A program made the position numbers and the translations under genes. A DNA stretch of 64,000 nt from Oscillatoriales cyanobacterium (GTDB lineage Bacteria; Cyanobacteriota; Cyanobacteriia; Cyanobacteriales; Microcoleaceae). The notes under the pieces were generated by a model. It worked only from the letters and a program-made list of their open reading frames with translations. It was not told the origin of the DNA and did not search any database. Location: NCBI GenBank assembly GCA_004293365.1, contig RDYN01000024.1, forward strand, positions 1 to 64,000, in the 5' to 3' direction. How positions within the stretch are numbered: the stretch's first letter is position 1; each line of letters begins with the position of its first letter. This document shows positions 42,724 to 53,000 of the stretch, piece by piece.

Positions 42724-43322
42724 AGGAGTTTCCAGGGATTAATAATTGCTCAAAAATATGGCTTTTTCTTATTTGAGCATCGCACCTAAGATATATCTGC
42801 GGCTATCCCCCTCAAGGCAGAAAATAGATGGGAGAAGGAAGAGGGAAGTTCGGCAACGGATTGCGTAACGGATGTAACGGATAGAAGGAAGTTCGGCAAC
42901 GGATTGTATAGTGGATAGAAGGAAGAAGGATCTCTTCGGCGAAGCCTTTCGGGTAAAAATAAGGATGAAGCCACAGGGGGAGAAAGATGAAAACAGTTCT
43001 TTCTCACTGCTGTCTGGGGCAAGGGTGGGTTCTTTTCACCATAAGTACGATCGCGCCGCGAATCCCGAATCAAACACGCAAACGCGATCGCACAAACAGC
43101 CTTTGGGACTCAAAAACCGCCTCGGAAACTCTTTGCGGTGCGGTGCATAAGCCGCCGCTTCAGCCGCAACTAACACGCAAACGCTCAAACAAGCTGGCGC
43201 CCAAAAATCCGGTTTCAGTGCCCTGGATCGAAAAATTTCAACTCTGCCTTGTGGCAGATAGTACGAACAGCTCAATTTTTGGGATACTAGAAACTAGCAC
43301 TCAACTTAGCTGAGGAACAAAC
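42724..43322. other. Intergenic region with AAGTTCGGCAACGGATT repeats
   Basis: GAAGTTCGGCAACGGATTG occurs twice (about 42846 and 42887), with GTAACGGATGTAACGGAT in between; a third copy lies at 62588, before cheR. ORFs of 79-108 codons here overlap one another and show no motif. The region near 43240-43320 is the gshA leader. Confidence 0.65.
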
Positions 43323-44474
43323 GTGCTGCTATCAAAAGGCTTTGAAGTAGAAATGTATACCGGCACGCCCGAAGGTGAGGTTGTCGGTCTCTCCGATCGC
43401 ATAGTCGCCGATCTAGAGGGATTTGTGCGGGAGCCTGATAGCCGCAATGTGGAGTACACGACCGCCCCGCTGTGCAGCTACGATCGCCTGCTGTGCGCCT
43501 TAGTCAAGCCGCGAGTCCGGCTGCGCGAGTATCTCAAACAATTGGGCGACTATACCTTGCTGCCGGGAAGTACCCTGTCTCTCGGGGGGAGCGATCGATT
43601 TTACCGATCGGATCCCAACAACCCCTACCACACCTACATCGAGCAAACCTACGGCACCAAAGTCGTCACCGCCAGCATTCACATCAACATCGGCATTTCC
43701 CAACCAGAAATGCTGATGCGCGCCATCCGCCTCGCCCGCGTCGAAGCACCGCTTTACCTGGCATTGAGCGCCTCTTCCCCGTTCCTTGACGGCAAAGCCA
43801 CCGGCTATCATTCGACTCGCTGGGGCTTGTTTCCCAAAACTCCCGCCGTCGTGCCCCTGTTTGAAAGTCACAGACATTACATCCAGTGGACTGAAGAACA
43901 GCTAGAACTCGGCACCATGCAAAATGTGCGCCATTTGTGGTCTGCCGTGCGCCCCAACGGCGATCGTCGCCCCTACTGTCTCAACCGCCTAGAACTGAGA
44001 ATTTGCGATCTCGAAGTCAATCCTCTGGCTTTGTTGGCCATCACTGCCTTGCTAGAAGCTCGCATTTGGCAGATGATGGAAGACCCCAGCTTAGACCCTT
44101 TAGAACTCAGTACCCTGCCCGCAGCCACCCGCAACCAAGACTTAGTTGCCCTCACCGACGCCAACGAAATTTCTGCATCCCGGCACAGTTTGGATGCCGA
44201 ACTAACGCACTGGCAAGATGGCCGAAAGATTTTGGCGCGAGATTGGATTGAGGAAATTTACCAGGAAGTCTGGCCTTTTGCTAAAAAACGCGGCTTTAGT
44301 TGCTTTCTCTCGCCGCTCAAAAAGATTCTGCGGGAAGGCAACACCGCCCAGCAGTGGTTGAAACTTCACGATCGCGGTTTGGACACCCGCAGTATTATTC
44401 TCCAAGGGATTGATGGCATGGTTCACCAAGAATTTGAGCTCGAAGATAACTTGTGCGCCCAGTTAGTTGCCTAA
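43323..44474 (+). CDS. gshA: Glutamate-cysteine ligase, cyanobacterial type
   Basis: A 383-aa enzyme starting with GTG at 43323. The sequence MLLSKGFEVEMYTGTPEGEV, VEYTTAPLCSYDRLLCALV, LLPGSTLSLGGSDRFYRSDP and TASIHINIGI is the signature of the cyanobacterial GshA family. It makes gamma-glutamylcysteine from Glu and Cys with ATP, the first step to glutathione. Its length is standard. A GGGGGCT/AGCCCCC hairpin follows the stop. Glutathione ties it functionally to the peroxiredoxins further along, but they are not in one operon. Confidence 0.95.
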   Translation: MLLSKGFEVEMYTGTPEGEVVGLSDRIVADLEGFVREPDSRNVEYTTAPLCSYDRLLCALVKPRVRLREYLKQLGDYTLLPGSTLSLGGSDRFYRSDPNNPYHTYIEQTYGTKVVTASIHINIGISQPEMLMRAIRLARVEAPLYLALSASSPFLDGKATGYHSTRWGLFPKTPAVVPLFESHRHYIQWTEEQLELGTMQNVRHLWSAVRPNGDRRPYCLNRLELRICDLEVNPLALLAITALLEARIWQMMEDPSLDPLELSTLPAATRNQDLVALTDANEISASRHSLDAELTHWQDGRKILARDWIEEIYQEVWPFAKKRGFSCFLSPLKKILREGNTAQQWLKLHDRGLDTRSIILQGIDGMVHQEFELEDNLCAQLVA

Positions 44475-44495
44475 ACTACTCGCCATTCTCCTCGC

Positions 44496-44515
44496 GGGGG
44501 CTTTCCGCAGCCCCC
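44496..44515 (+). terminator. Hairpin after gshA
   Basis: GGGGGCT (44496-44502) pairs with AGCCCCC (44509-44515) across a 6-base loop, 22 bases after the gshA stop. No T-run follows, so it may be an inefficient terminator or a repeat. Confidence 0.5.
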
Positions 44516-44715
44516 TGGCGCGTGCGTACTCAGCCAATGCTCCCCATAGCCCCAACTTCTCGCGGAAAAGTGGAAAAGCGGCCCCAAAAACAAATCAGAA
44601 TATTTAATCAATGGAACTAGACAAGCGTTATAAATAAAAGCTATAAGTTGTATCTACCTTTCGGTAGATTTGTACATGGCCCAATGGCTGTATTTTAAGT
44701 TTTTATCTTAGCTTC

Positions 44716-45177
44716 ATGCCCCAACTTGTCTTAATTCACCCGCAAATTCCCCCGAATACTGGCAATATCGCCCGCACTTGCGCTGCCACAGGCACGGAAC
44801 TCCATTTAGTCGGCCCGCTGGGGTTTGAAATTAGCGATCGCTACCTGAAACGGGCAGGCTTAGATTATTGGCCCTATGTCAATCTCCACTGTCACGAAGA
44901 CTTAGCGGCTTTTGAGATATGTCAGCAGGAGCGAGGAGGGCGAAGGATCGGATTCAGCACTGGCGGGCGATGCAGTTATACCCAATTCCAATTTCAGCCC
45001 AGCGACTGGTTGATGTTTGGCTCGGAAACTGTCGGCATTCCTAAATTGGTCTTGGATGCCTGCGATGCCACTGTTTTTATTCCCATGAGCCAGCCTGGAG
45101 TCAGGAGTTTGAATCTCTCTGTCAGCGCCGCTGTAGGTTTATTTGAGGCTAAACGACAGTTGGGCGAACTCGGATAA
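44716..45177 (+). CDS. trmL: tRNA (cytidine/uridine-34-2'-O)-methyltransferase TrmL
   Basis: A 153-aa SPOUT methyltransferase. Motifs are IPPNTGNIARTCAATGTELH, MFGSETVGIPK and PGVRSLNLSVSAAVGLFEAK, which form the trefoil-knot SAM site. TrmL methylates the wobble ribose of tRNA-Leu species, supporting accurate decoding. Start MPQLVLIHPQIPPNTG is the usual one. It is flanked by long non-coding stretches and appears monocistronic. Confidence 0.93.
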   Translation: MPQLVLIHPQIPPNTGNIARTCAATGTELHLVGPLGFEISDRYLKRAGLDYWPYVNLHCHEDLAAFEICQQERGGRRIGFSTGGRCSYTQFQFQPSDWLMFGSETVGIPKLVLDACDATVFIPMSQPGVRSLNLSVSAAVGLFEAKRQLGELG

Positions 45178-45777
45178 ATGGCGATCGACAGATACATACA
45201 CATATAGATATTTAATAGCTGTCGGGTACAGCCAAATCTCGCTTTAAATATAAGAAATTTGTATCAAAGCGGTGAAAATCTAGATAGCGGAGATTAATAT
45301 ATTTTATTCATCCAAAAACAGATTGTTATCAGTAATACCAAAAATACCAAATTAGTCGCTGCGATGATGCAGCCACAAAAACAGAGGATTTCAGCGATTT
45401 AAGGCGTCAGGGATCGCCTGATTGTGCCTGAAGGCTATTGATATCTAGTAAATATACGGTTGTAGGTTGTCCGGAAATTAGCATAGAGTCGGACAATAGG
45501 TGAGAGTCTTAGCCCGTGGGGGAACGGATATTTTATGTATTCGTTCCACCTATTGCGGTGTAAGGCTTGTGGGGTGTAATTGCAGCGGGTTTGACCGAGA
45601 ATTAAAAAAAATATTACGGTTCGAGCTTGTCTAAATTAAAAAAGCAAGGTAATCTTGCCTAAGCACGATCGCTGTCAACAATCAGAATATTTTTGGTTGT
45701 TGATTTAAATTCAGTGTCATGCAATCCCTTGAGTGTTTCCAAGGACAGTTAGCGCTTCTCAGTAGGAGGTCGTTTTT
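45178..45777. other. Long leader region of the LysM/M23 gene
   Basis: No gene is supported in these 600 bases. The DNA is AT-rich and does not show the repeat families seen elsewhere. GTAGGAGGTCG at about 45763 is a strong Shine-Dalgarno sequence, placed correctly for the TTG start at 45778. A long 5' UTR is possible. Confidence 0.6.
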
Positions 45778-48201
45778 TTGAAACGAACATATCCCCAAAA
45801 AAATCAGCCTGTTCAGGCTAGTGAAATCGACAGAGACGGTTCTGCGGAACCGTCCAAGCAGACAACGCTCAGCACAGGCTCCTTTCGCTCTCTCGCCACG
45901 CTCGGGCTGGCAATATCCGTAGGTGCTTCTGGCATCCTGCTGCCGAGAAACGGAGACAGCGCTCGCGCGTCTGAACTCACACCGACAGCAGAATCGACCG
46001 CTGAAGTACAGCCAGTATCGACCACCGGAGCGGCTACCACCGCACAAGTTGATGGTTCCCCAGCCGAACAGGCAGGGGTTAAGGTTCAGCAGGGACAAAC
46101 CCTTTGGGAGCAGTCTCGGGACTATGAAATTGAACCGAAGGCACTAGCAACTGCCAACGGCATCCAACCCGATACCGCACTCGGAGCCGGCCAAGAACTC
46201 AGAATTCCGCAGGCTCTAGAAGCTGCGCCACAAGAGAACCCTGGCAATACTGCCGCAGTCAATCCCGAACAAAAATTAAATCTAACTGGCTCCGAGTCGT
46301 TGGATAGTGCAGCCCTGTACGGGCAGCCAACGGCAACGCCAGAGATGGCGGCGACGGTACCGGCACAAAGCTCGATCGACAGCCCGAACGCAGACGGGGC
46401 GATCGACAGTTTGAAAAAACAGGAAAACCGCACTACAGCATCAGGTCGGCCCCTGTTGGACTCTGAGGTGGGAGCAAATTCATCTACACCTGCTGTACCG
46501 ACGCTGGCATCCCCGGAATATGCCACCTCGCCAGCAATTCCTGACCTCAGGGCCACACCTGTAATTCCCAATGCCTCGGTGGGTCAAGCAGCATCGCCCG
46601 ATCGATCGTTGGAGTCCATTGAACAGTCTCTCGCAACACCTAGTTTGCCCTCCGCTGTGGTAGTGTCCCCAGCAGGCAGTAGCGCAGGGCCAGCCCAGGG
46701 GCTCTACAACGTGCGCCCGGGAGATACGTTAGATGCGATCGCCTCTAATTACCGGGTATCGCCCAAAGAGCTGATCGCCGTCAACAAGCTGGGCAATCCC
46801 AACTTGCTGAATGTCAATCAACGGCTGAAAATTCCCAACGTTCGGTCAAATAATCCAGCGGTGCAGGCGGCAGCATCAGATTCTGCCTCTAACTCTACAT
46901 CTGTCTGGTCGGCGACTTCGGTTCCCGCATCTTTGAACCCCAGTTCGTCTACCTCGGAAATAACCAGTGCTGGCGTTGCAGCACCCGCCCCAAAAGTGGC
47001 CGTTGTCTCTCCCTTGGCGAACTTGGAAGGTCTGAACAATATTTCAGCGCCGATGGTTCCTAAAATTAACAGCATTCCGCTAACTCAAGTTTCTCAAACC
47101 ATTAGCGACACCAGAAAGCTGGAACTTCAAGGCGAACCAACATTTACAGGTGCCGTTGATACCAGCGCCCTGCCCCAGCCAGCAAGTGCAACAGCTACCA
47201 ACCTCGCTGCTGCATACCCGCAGCCGATCGGCTTGCAAAATGTTAGCGCCCAGGGTTTAAATGCTGCTCCCACGAACGCTGTACTTGAGTCGAATGCGGA
47301 GGATCTACCCACCGCTACCGCTCTCAACCCTTATTCAGAACGCTTGAGAGCAGAAGTTGTCAGACTGCGAGAGGAATATCGCGCCGAGCGCAATTCGATC
47401 GGGGCAAATGCCGTTTCCCTCGCTCCAACTGAGGGCCCAGAAGCGCAACTCGCCTCCAACCCGTCTGAAGAACTCCCAAGCGTCAATCCCGACCTCTACA
47501 CCCCCGAATACGCTGGGGCGGTGCAGAATGAAATCAGCAGACCGCCGTCGAGAGGGTGGTCCCAGGAAGTTCAGAAACAGCAGCAAGAGCGTTTCGATCC
47601 CGCTCGTGCAGCCGAACTGCAACCGATCAACCTAACGCCTACCTCTACTCAGGAACGGCCAGTGGTGGCAACTGCTCCTTTGGGTTCCGAGGGTTATGAC
47701 CCCCTGAGCAACCCGTCTTTGGGACGCATGGTTTCTCCAGAACTGCCTCCACTTTCGGGCGCTGATACTTATCTGCCTAACGGCGGCGGCAAACAGCAGT
47801 CGGCTAACGGATTGATTTGGCCGGCTAAGGGCGTTCTCACTTCTGGCTACGGCTGGCGCTGGGGACGGATGCACAAGGGAATTGATATTGCAGGGCCGAT
47901 CGGCACGCCAATTGTGGCCGCCGACAGCGGGGTGGTTACCTATGCAGATTGGAATGACGGAGGGTACGGCTATCTGGTGGAAATTACCCATCCAGACGGA
48001 TCAGAAACGATCTACGCCCACAACAACCGAATTTTGGTTAAAAAGGGTCAGCAGGTCGATCGCGGCGAACAGATTTCAGAAATGGGCAGCACCGGCTTCA
48101 GTACCGGGCCGCACTTGCACTTTGAAATCCATCCCGCTGGACAGGGTGCTGTCAATCCAATGGCTTTTCTGCCTAACGATACCTCCAGCGCTTCTCGATA
48201 A
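45778..48201 (+). CDS. LysM-domain M23 peptidase (EnvC/NlpD-like murein hydrolase)
   Basis: An 807-aa envelope protein. The TTG start is supported by a strong AGGAGG site 8 bases upstream. A hydrophobic segment (LATLGLAISVGASGILL, ~40-57) is a signal anchor. LysM 1 (VQQGQTLWEQSRDYEIEPKA, ~100-143) and LysM 2 (YNVRPGDTLDAIASNYRVSP, ~311-354) bind glycan. The long middle part is low in complexity, Ser/Pro/Ala-rich. The C-terminal M23 domain (~685-800) has MHKGIDIAGPIGTPIVAADSG and the HLHFEIHP zinc motif. It likely trims peptidoglycan during cell division or filament growth. All zinc-binding residues are visible. Confidence 0.93.
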   Translation: MKRTYPQKNQPVQASEIDRDGSAEPSKQTTLSTGSFRSLATLGLAISVGASGILLPRNGDSARASELTPTAESTAEVQPVSTTGAATTAQVDGSPAEQAGVKVQQGQTLWEQSRDYEIEPKALATANGIQPDTALGAGQELRIPQALEAAPQENPGNTAAVNPEQKLNLTGSESLDSAALYGQPTATPEMAATVPAQSSIDSPNADGAIDSLKKQENRTTASGRPLLDSEVGANSSTPAVPTLASPEYATSPAIPDLRATPVIPNASVGQAASPDRSLESIEQSLATPSLPSAVVVSPAGSSAGPAQGLYNVRPGDTLDAIASNYRVSPKELIAVNKLGNPNLLNVNQRLKIPNVRSNNPAVQAAASDSASNSTSVWSATSVPASLNPSSSTSEITSAGVAAPAPKVAVVSPLANLEGLNNISAPMVPKINSIPLTQVSQTISDTRKLELQGEPTFTGAVDTSALPQPASATATNLAAAYPQPIGLQNVSAQGLNAAPTNAVLESNAEDLPTATALNPYSERLRAEVVRLREEYRAERNSIGANAVSLAPTEGPEAQLASNPSEELPSVNPDLYTPEYAGAVQNEISRPPSRGWSQEVQKQQQERFDPARAAELQPINLTPTSTQERPVVATAPLGSEGYDPLSNPSLGRMVSPELPPLSGADTYLPNGGGKQQSANGLIWPAKGVLTSGYGWRWGRMHKGIDIAGPIGTPIVAADSGVVTYADWNDGGYGYLVEITHPDGSETIYAHNNRILVKKGQQVDRGEQISEMGSTGFSTGPHLHFEIHPAGQGAVNPMAFLPNDTSSASR

Positions 48202-48339
48202 CGACTGGTCTGAAGTTATGGGTTTTGAATCATTACCAAAACTCATAACTTAGATCGGAAGGTATTAGAAATTCGGTTGTTGGGAATACAGACATACTTC
48301 CACCTACCGTGCTACGATGGTAAATCGTGAAGTAAGTTT

Positions 48340-48412
48340 GGCTCAGTGGCGCAGTGGTTAGCGCAGGGGACTCATAAGCCCAAGGTCGCAGGTTCAAATC
48401 CCGCCTGAGCCA
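48340..48412 (+). tRNA. tRNA with CAU anticodon (Met or lysidine-Ile)
   Basis: The acceptor arms GGCTCAG (48340-48346) and CTGAGCC (48405-48411) pair perfectly, with A as discriminator and no encoded CCA. The D stem is GCGC/GCGC with AGTGGTTA. The anticodon loop is CTCATAA. The T loop is TTCAAAT. Oddities: the anticodon stem GGGGA/GCCCA pairs only in its three middle positions, and the T stem GCAGG/CCCGC has one A-C mismatch. Met elongator is the simplest assignment; a CAU tRNA modified to read AUA is also possible. Confidence 0.85.
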
Positions 48413-48423
48413 TGATTTAATAG

Positions 48424-48461
48424 AAAAAATCACGCTATCTATTTTGAGAGCGTGATTTTTT
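48424..48461 (+). terminator. Terminator after the tRNA
   Basis: AAAAAATCACGCT (48424-48436) pairs exactly with AGCGTGATTTTTT (48449-48461), giving a 13-bp stem and a T-run, 12 bases after the tRNA. Strong intrinsic terminator, possibly working both ways. Confidence 0.88.
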
Positions 48462-48539
48462 AGACTTGCCGAGAACATACTTGTAGTCGTTATGAGTATG
48501 ATATATTTGTAACAGTTCGTAAAAAAGGAAACAAAATCT

Positions 48540-49139
48540 ATGACAAGTGAATGCCTCCGGGTTGGTCAAGCTGCACCCGATTTCGCAGCAACAGCCGTAG
48601 TGGATCAGGAATTCAAGACAGTTAAACTGTCAGACTATAAAGGCAAAAAGTATGTAGTCCTGTTCTTCTACCCCTTGGACTTCACCTTTGTGTGCCCCAC
48701 AGAGATTACAGCATTTAGCGATCGCCATGAGGACTTCAAAAAAATCGATACCGAAATCCTCGGCGTCTCCGTTGACAGCGAATTCTCTCACCTTGCTTGG
48801 ATACAATCAGACCGCAAATCCGGCGGTGTCGGCGACCTCAACTATCCTTTAGTTGCTGACCTCAAAAAAACCATCAGTTCCGACTACAACGTCCTCGACC
48901 CAGAAGCAGGTATTGCCCTCAGAGGTCTGTTCATCATCGACAAAGAAGGCATCATCCAACACTCTACTATCAACAACCTTGCCTTCGGCCGCAACGTAGA
49001 CGAAACTCTCCGCACTCTGCAAGCTATCCAACACGTTCAGTCTCACCCCGATGAAGTTTGTCCCGCTGGCTGGCAGCCCGGTGACAAAACCATGACACCC
49101 GATCCAGTTAAGTCGAAAGTATTCTTTGCTGCTGTCTAA
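48540..49139 (+). CDS. Typical 2-Cys peroxiredoxin
   Basis: A 199-aa thiol peroxidase that reduces H2O2 and organic peroxides with thioredoxin. The peroxidatic Cys is in [15 protein letters not shown]; the resolving Cys is in [12 protein letters not shown]. The C-terminal region has the extension typical of chloroplast/cyanobacterial 2-Cys Prx, and [13 protein letters not shown] carries the GG-like segment linked to sensitivity to over-oxidation. It is preceded by a G/A-rich ribosome site (AAAAAAGGAAAC) and stands next to a second Prx-like gene on the same strand. Confidence 0.96.
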   Translation: MTSECLRVGQAAPDFAATAVVDQEFKTVKLSDYKGKKYVVLFFYPLDFTFVCPTEITAFSDRHEDFKKIDTEILGVSVDSEFSHLAWIQSDRKSGGVGDLNYPLVADLKKTISSDYNVLDPEAGIALRGLFIIDKEGIIQHSTINNLAFGRNVDETLRTLQAIQHVQSHPDEVCPAGWQPGDKTMTPDPVKSKVFFAAV

Positions 49140-49270
49140 CTCGATCGTTTTGAGTTGTAGGGCGGCGCCTGTGAGTGCCCGCCCTCGAAACTTTCGGTGC
49201 AATGCCCAATCCCTCCGCTTCGCTTCGCCCATTGCCCAATGCTCAATTCCCCATTCCCAAATTAGCAAAT

Positions 49271-49810
49271 ATGCTGACTTCTACTGATTTTAGCGGCTTG
49301 TTAAATCAGCGGTTTTTCCAAAATTTATTGCCTGTTCCCGCGACTAATGTTCTGAAGCTGGGACAGAGGACACCAGATTTTGAATTGCCGGATATTAATA
49401 ATGGCAAATTAGTGCGGCTGTCGAATTATCGGGGCGATAAGCCGGTAGTTCTGGCTTTTACGCGGATTTTTACTGAAAAGCAATATTGCCCTTTCTGTTT
49501 TCCTCACATTAAAGCTTTGAATGAAAAGTGGGAACAGTTTGCCGATCGCAATATAGAATTATTGATGGTAACCAGCACCGACGACAGGCAAAGCCAAATA
49601 GTTGTGAGAGATTTAGGCTTGAAAATGCCTCTGCTGTCCGATCCAACCGTAAGAGTGTTTCGGGCCTATAAAACCGGTCAGGCTTTGGGTGCTCCTTTGC
49701 CGGCTCAGTTTGTTTTGGATGCAGAGGGCAAACTCCTATTTAAACATTTGTTTTCGTTCATAGACCACAATGCTAGTGTGGAAACTTTGCTGAAATCTAT
49801 CAATAAGTAA
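49271..49810 (+). CDS. Peroxiredoxin-like (AhpC/TSA, redoxin) protein
   Basis: A 179-aa protein from ATG 49271; the open frame starts earlier at 49175, but those residues are repeat-derived. The thioredoxin fold is clear: LKLGQRTPDFELPDINNGKL, VVLAFTRIFTEKQYCPFCFP and LGAPLPAQFVLDAEGKLLFKH. The CPFC motif sits where peroxiredoxins have TxxC, so it could act as a peroxidase or a disulfide reductase. Its place 130 bases after the 2-Cys Prx gene suggests a shared oxidative-stress role, but it probably has its own leader. Confidence 0.85.
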   Translation: MLTSTDFSGLLNQRFFQNLLPVPATNVLKLGQRTPDFELPDINNGKLVRLSNYRGDKPVVLAFTRIFTEKQYCPFCFPHIKALNEKWEQFADRNIELLMVTSTDDRQSQIVVRDLGLKMPLLSDPTVRVFRAYKTGQALGAPLPAQFVLDAEGKLLFKHLFSFIDHNASVETLLKSINK

Positions 49811-50005
49811 GAACACGGCAATTCTGGCTCCAATGCTGTCTCCTAATTTGGAGTTTTTAACCGCAGATACACGCAGATGTACGCGGTTATTTTTGGGTTT
49901 TGCGATCGATACTTATTGTGCCAATTTTCAGGGCGGAATACTCGGATGTTCGATCGGCAGAAATCTAGGCTATAGCTGGAATGTAGCTAGTAGCAGTTTA
50001 AGCCG

Positions 50006-53000
50006 ATGTCGTCTCCTAAAGGTCGATCGAGCAAAATAGAATTCAGCATCTTAGCCTCGCATCCTGAGTTGCTGACAGGTTTGGATGCGTGGCTGCGCCT
50101 GGGTTTGATTTCGCCCGCTGAGGTTGAGCAATTGTGCAGCCAGCATTTAGTCTGCCCGCTGCCCGATCGCGCTGTAGCCGTTTCTGAAATTGACGATCGC
50201 CCCCTCGCTCCTATTCCCGAACCCAAAGTACCTGCTCTAGCAACACAAAAAGCATTACCCAGCACCACAAAAAACGTTCCCAAGCGCGCAGAAACCCCTC
50301 AAACCCCAACTTTTGCCTCTCAGATTTTGCAGTCGCTCATCGCCGAAATAAGCGTCGTGTGGCTGCTATTTTTAGGAGTGTTCATGGTAGTTGTCTCCTC
50401 AGGAGTCTTAGCTGCCAGTCAGTGGGAAAAATTTCCGGCTGCCGGACAATATGGAGTTTTGTTAGCTTATACTTTAACATTTTGGGCGATCGGCAGTTGG
50501 GCAAAAAAACAGGCTAATTTGCAATTGACTGCTCAAACTTTGCAAGAAGTTACCCTGTTGCTAGTGCCGATAAATTTTTGGGCGATGGATACTTTTGGAT
50601 TGTGGCGATATCCTTGGGATTGGGCAGTTGCCATCGTCGCCGCATTTATTTTGACTTGGATAACTGGCGGGATTATCAAATATCAGTATCAAACTTTGTC
50701 GGGAAAAAATGTAACTTGCGCGATCGCCCTAAATCACTTGGGATTGAGTTATTTACACTGGGGTTGGGTATTTCCCGGCTTTTCCCTAGCAGCGGTTTAT
50801 TTGGGTACCGTGGGAACTACTGCTGCTACAGTTTATCAAGTTCAGCAACAACGCCTAAAATCTATCACACGCGGGGGAAACACTGAAACTTTTCCCGCTG
50901 ATTTCAGTTCCAGCCGACATTTTCTGACTTACAAAAAAGCTGCTTTAGTAGCTTATTCTTTAGGAATTTTACTGGGTCGGGCAATATTTGTCAAGGATGT
51001 AAACATCCATGAAATGGGTTTAGCCTTGGGAATTTGCGGCGTGCTTTTAGCGTGGCTGGATTGGCAGCAACCCCTCGCATCTGGAACTATTAGAAACAAT
51101 ATATCGAATATATCGAACGAGCAAAATCCCGGAAACTTTTTTAACTGGCAATTAGCCGGAGGGGCTTTGTTGGGTTTGGGATGGCTGGTTTGTTTTCGCG
51201 AAATTCCCCTACAGGCGATCGCAATTAGCGCCTTGGCTGTTTGGTTTTTTTATAACCGCTTAGTGCGGTTTTGGCAAAAGCTTGATTTGCTAATGCTTTT
51301 CGCCGTGGGACTTCAAAGCATTTGGCTGGTTTGGCGAGTGCTTCCTCTAGAGATTCAAGCACAATTTGTGGCATTTTTAACTCAACTTACCAACTCTCAG
51401 GAAACTCCTTGGGCTTTTTGGGGTGTTTTGCTGTTGCCTTATTTAATTTTAACCGTAAGTGGGGCGCAGTGGCTCTACCGATCGCGAAAGTTTCAACTTG
51501 CCCATTTTGGCGAAAATCTTGCTCTCGGCTTGGGCAGTGTTTTAACTGTTATTAGTGCAGTCAATCCGTTTTGGCGATCGGTCAATTTATTAATTTCTAC
51601 TGTAACTTTAGGTTGGATTACTTGGAAATACCTAATTCCCGATAACTCCCGGCAAGTTGTGACACCTGCTTCTGCTGTCGATCCGCATCCAAATCCGGCA
51701 TTTTGGGTTTCCCTCACTCACATTATTGGTTTGTGCGCGATCTCTTCGGGAATTGACTTGTTTTTGCCAAACCAGACAGCAAATATTTGGGCGGCAATTT
51801 TATTAATCTTCATGGTGGCTGAATGGGGATTTTTTGTCTGGATGAAGGCAGCCAACGCCCGAGAAAATTCTGCATTTTTTCGCTGGCATCCTTCGGGCTG
51901 GCAAAGTGGATGGTATTTAGGATTGGTGTTGGCAGGATTGAGCTTTATCTTGCTGTACAGTAATCTGCACTCTCCGTGGGGTTTGATGTGGCTGGCGGCG
52001 CCTTTGGCTTTAACTGCTGTTGCTAAATATAGTGAAACTTCGTACAAACAACTTGCTAGTACCTTAAGTTCGATCGCCCTAATAGTCGCACAATTTCTGA
52101 TTTTTGACTTTCCTGTATATAGGTTGATGGGTTTGGGTTTGGCGGCGCTGTTGATGTTAGTCAATACTTACTATTTAATTGAACTACCAGCGGCTGCAAT
52201 TGGAGTCGGGTTTGGCTTAAGTTTCACTGCCGCATCTCTTCTAAAATTAGGTTTTGTGTCTGGTTGGGCTTGGGCAATTGCTGGGGCGATCGCACTTTTG
52301 TGTCTCTGGTTGCTTCGCAGCACGATAGTTCGTTATTCTAGCACGTTGCCTGAACCTTCGACCTTAGCTCAAATTTACGATCGAGCTTTGGATGGTTGGG
52401 CTATCTTAGTCACCAGCTTGCTGTTGACAAACATCACTCTTTATTCCTTTCAACTCTACGATGCAGGAAGTACCTTTAGTTTACCAGCCTCTACTCAAGT
52501 ATTGGCTGCTACTTTGGTAATCGCGGCTGCGATCGTTTTCCGAAGTTTGGGCCAACTTTCCCCTCTGGCAATTTATGCCTTGGCTTGGAGTTTGGAGTTG
52601 CTGACAGCAGTCGGTTTGAGCTTTATTGGACGCAATACGATTAATTTAGCAGTGGCGAATATTGCCTTGGGCTTATTTACGCAATTGTTGGGCGATTGGT
52701 GGCGGCGGCGCAACCCCGATTATCGCCAAATTTTACCCAGCATTCACGTTATACCTTTGATTTACGGGTTGTTGGGTTTGATGTTGCGATCGCACACTTT
52801 TACCAACAGCACCGGTTTAATCTCGTTGGGTGCGTCTTTAATTGCGATCGGCATTGGTAGGCGGCAGCAAGAATTTAAACCTTTGGTTTATTTAGGATTA
52901 ATCGGCGTGTCAGCATCCGCTTACGAATCGCTACTATATCAACTTTCTCAAACACCAAGAGGAGCTTTTGGCGACGGCTTAATTGTGCTAGCAACTCTCG

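Noticed and set aside
42786-43313. Several overlapping ORFs of 79-108 codons
   Set aside because: Mutually overlapping on both strands, repeat-derived in part and without motifs.
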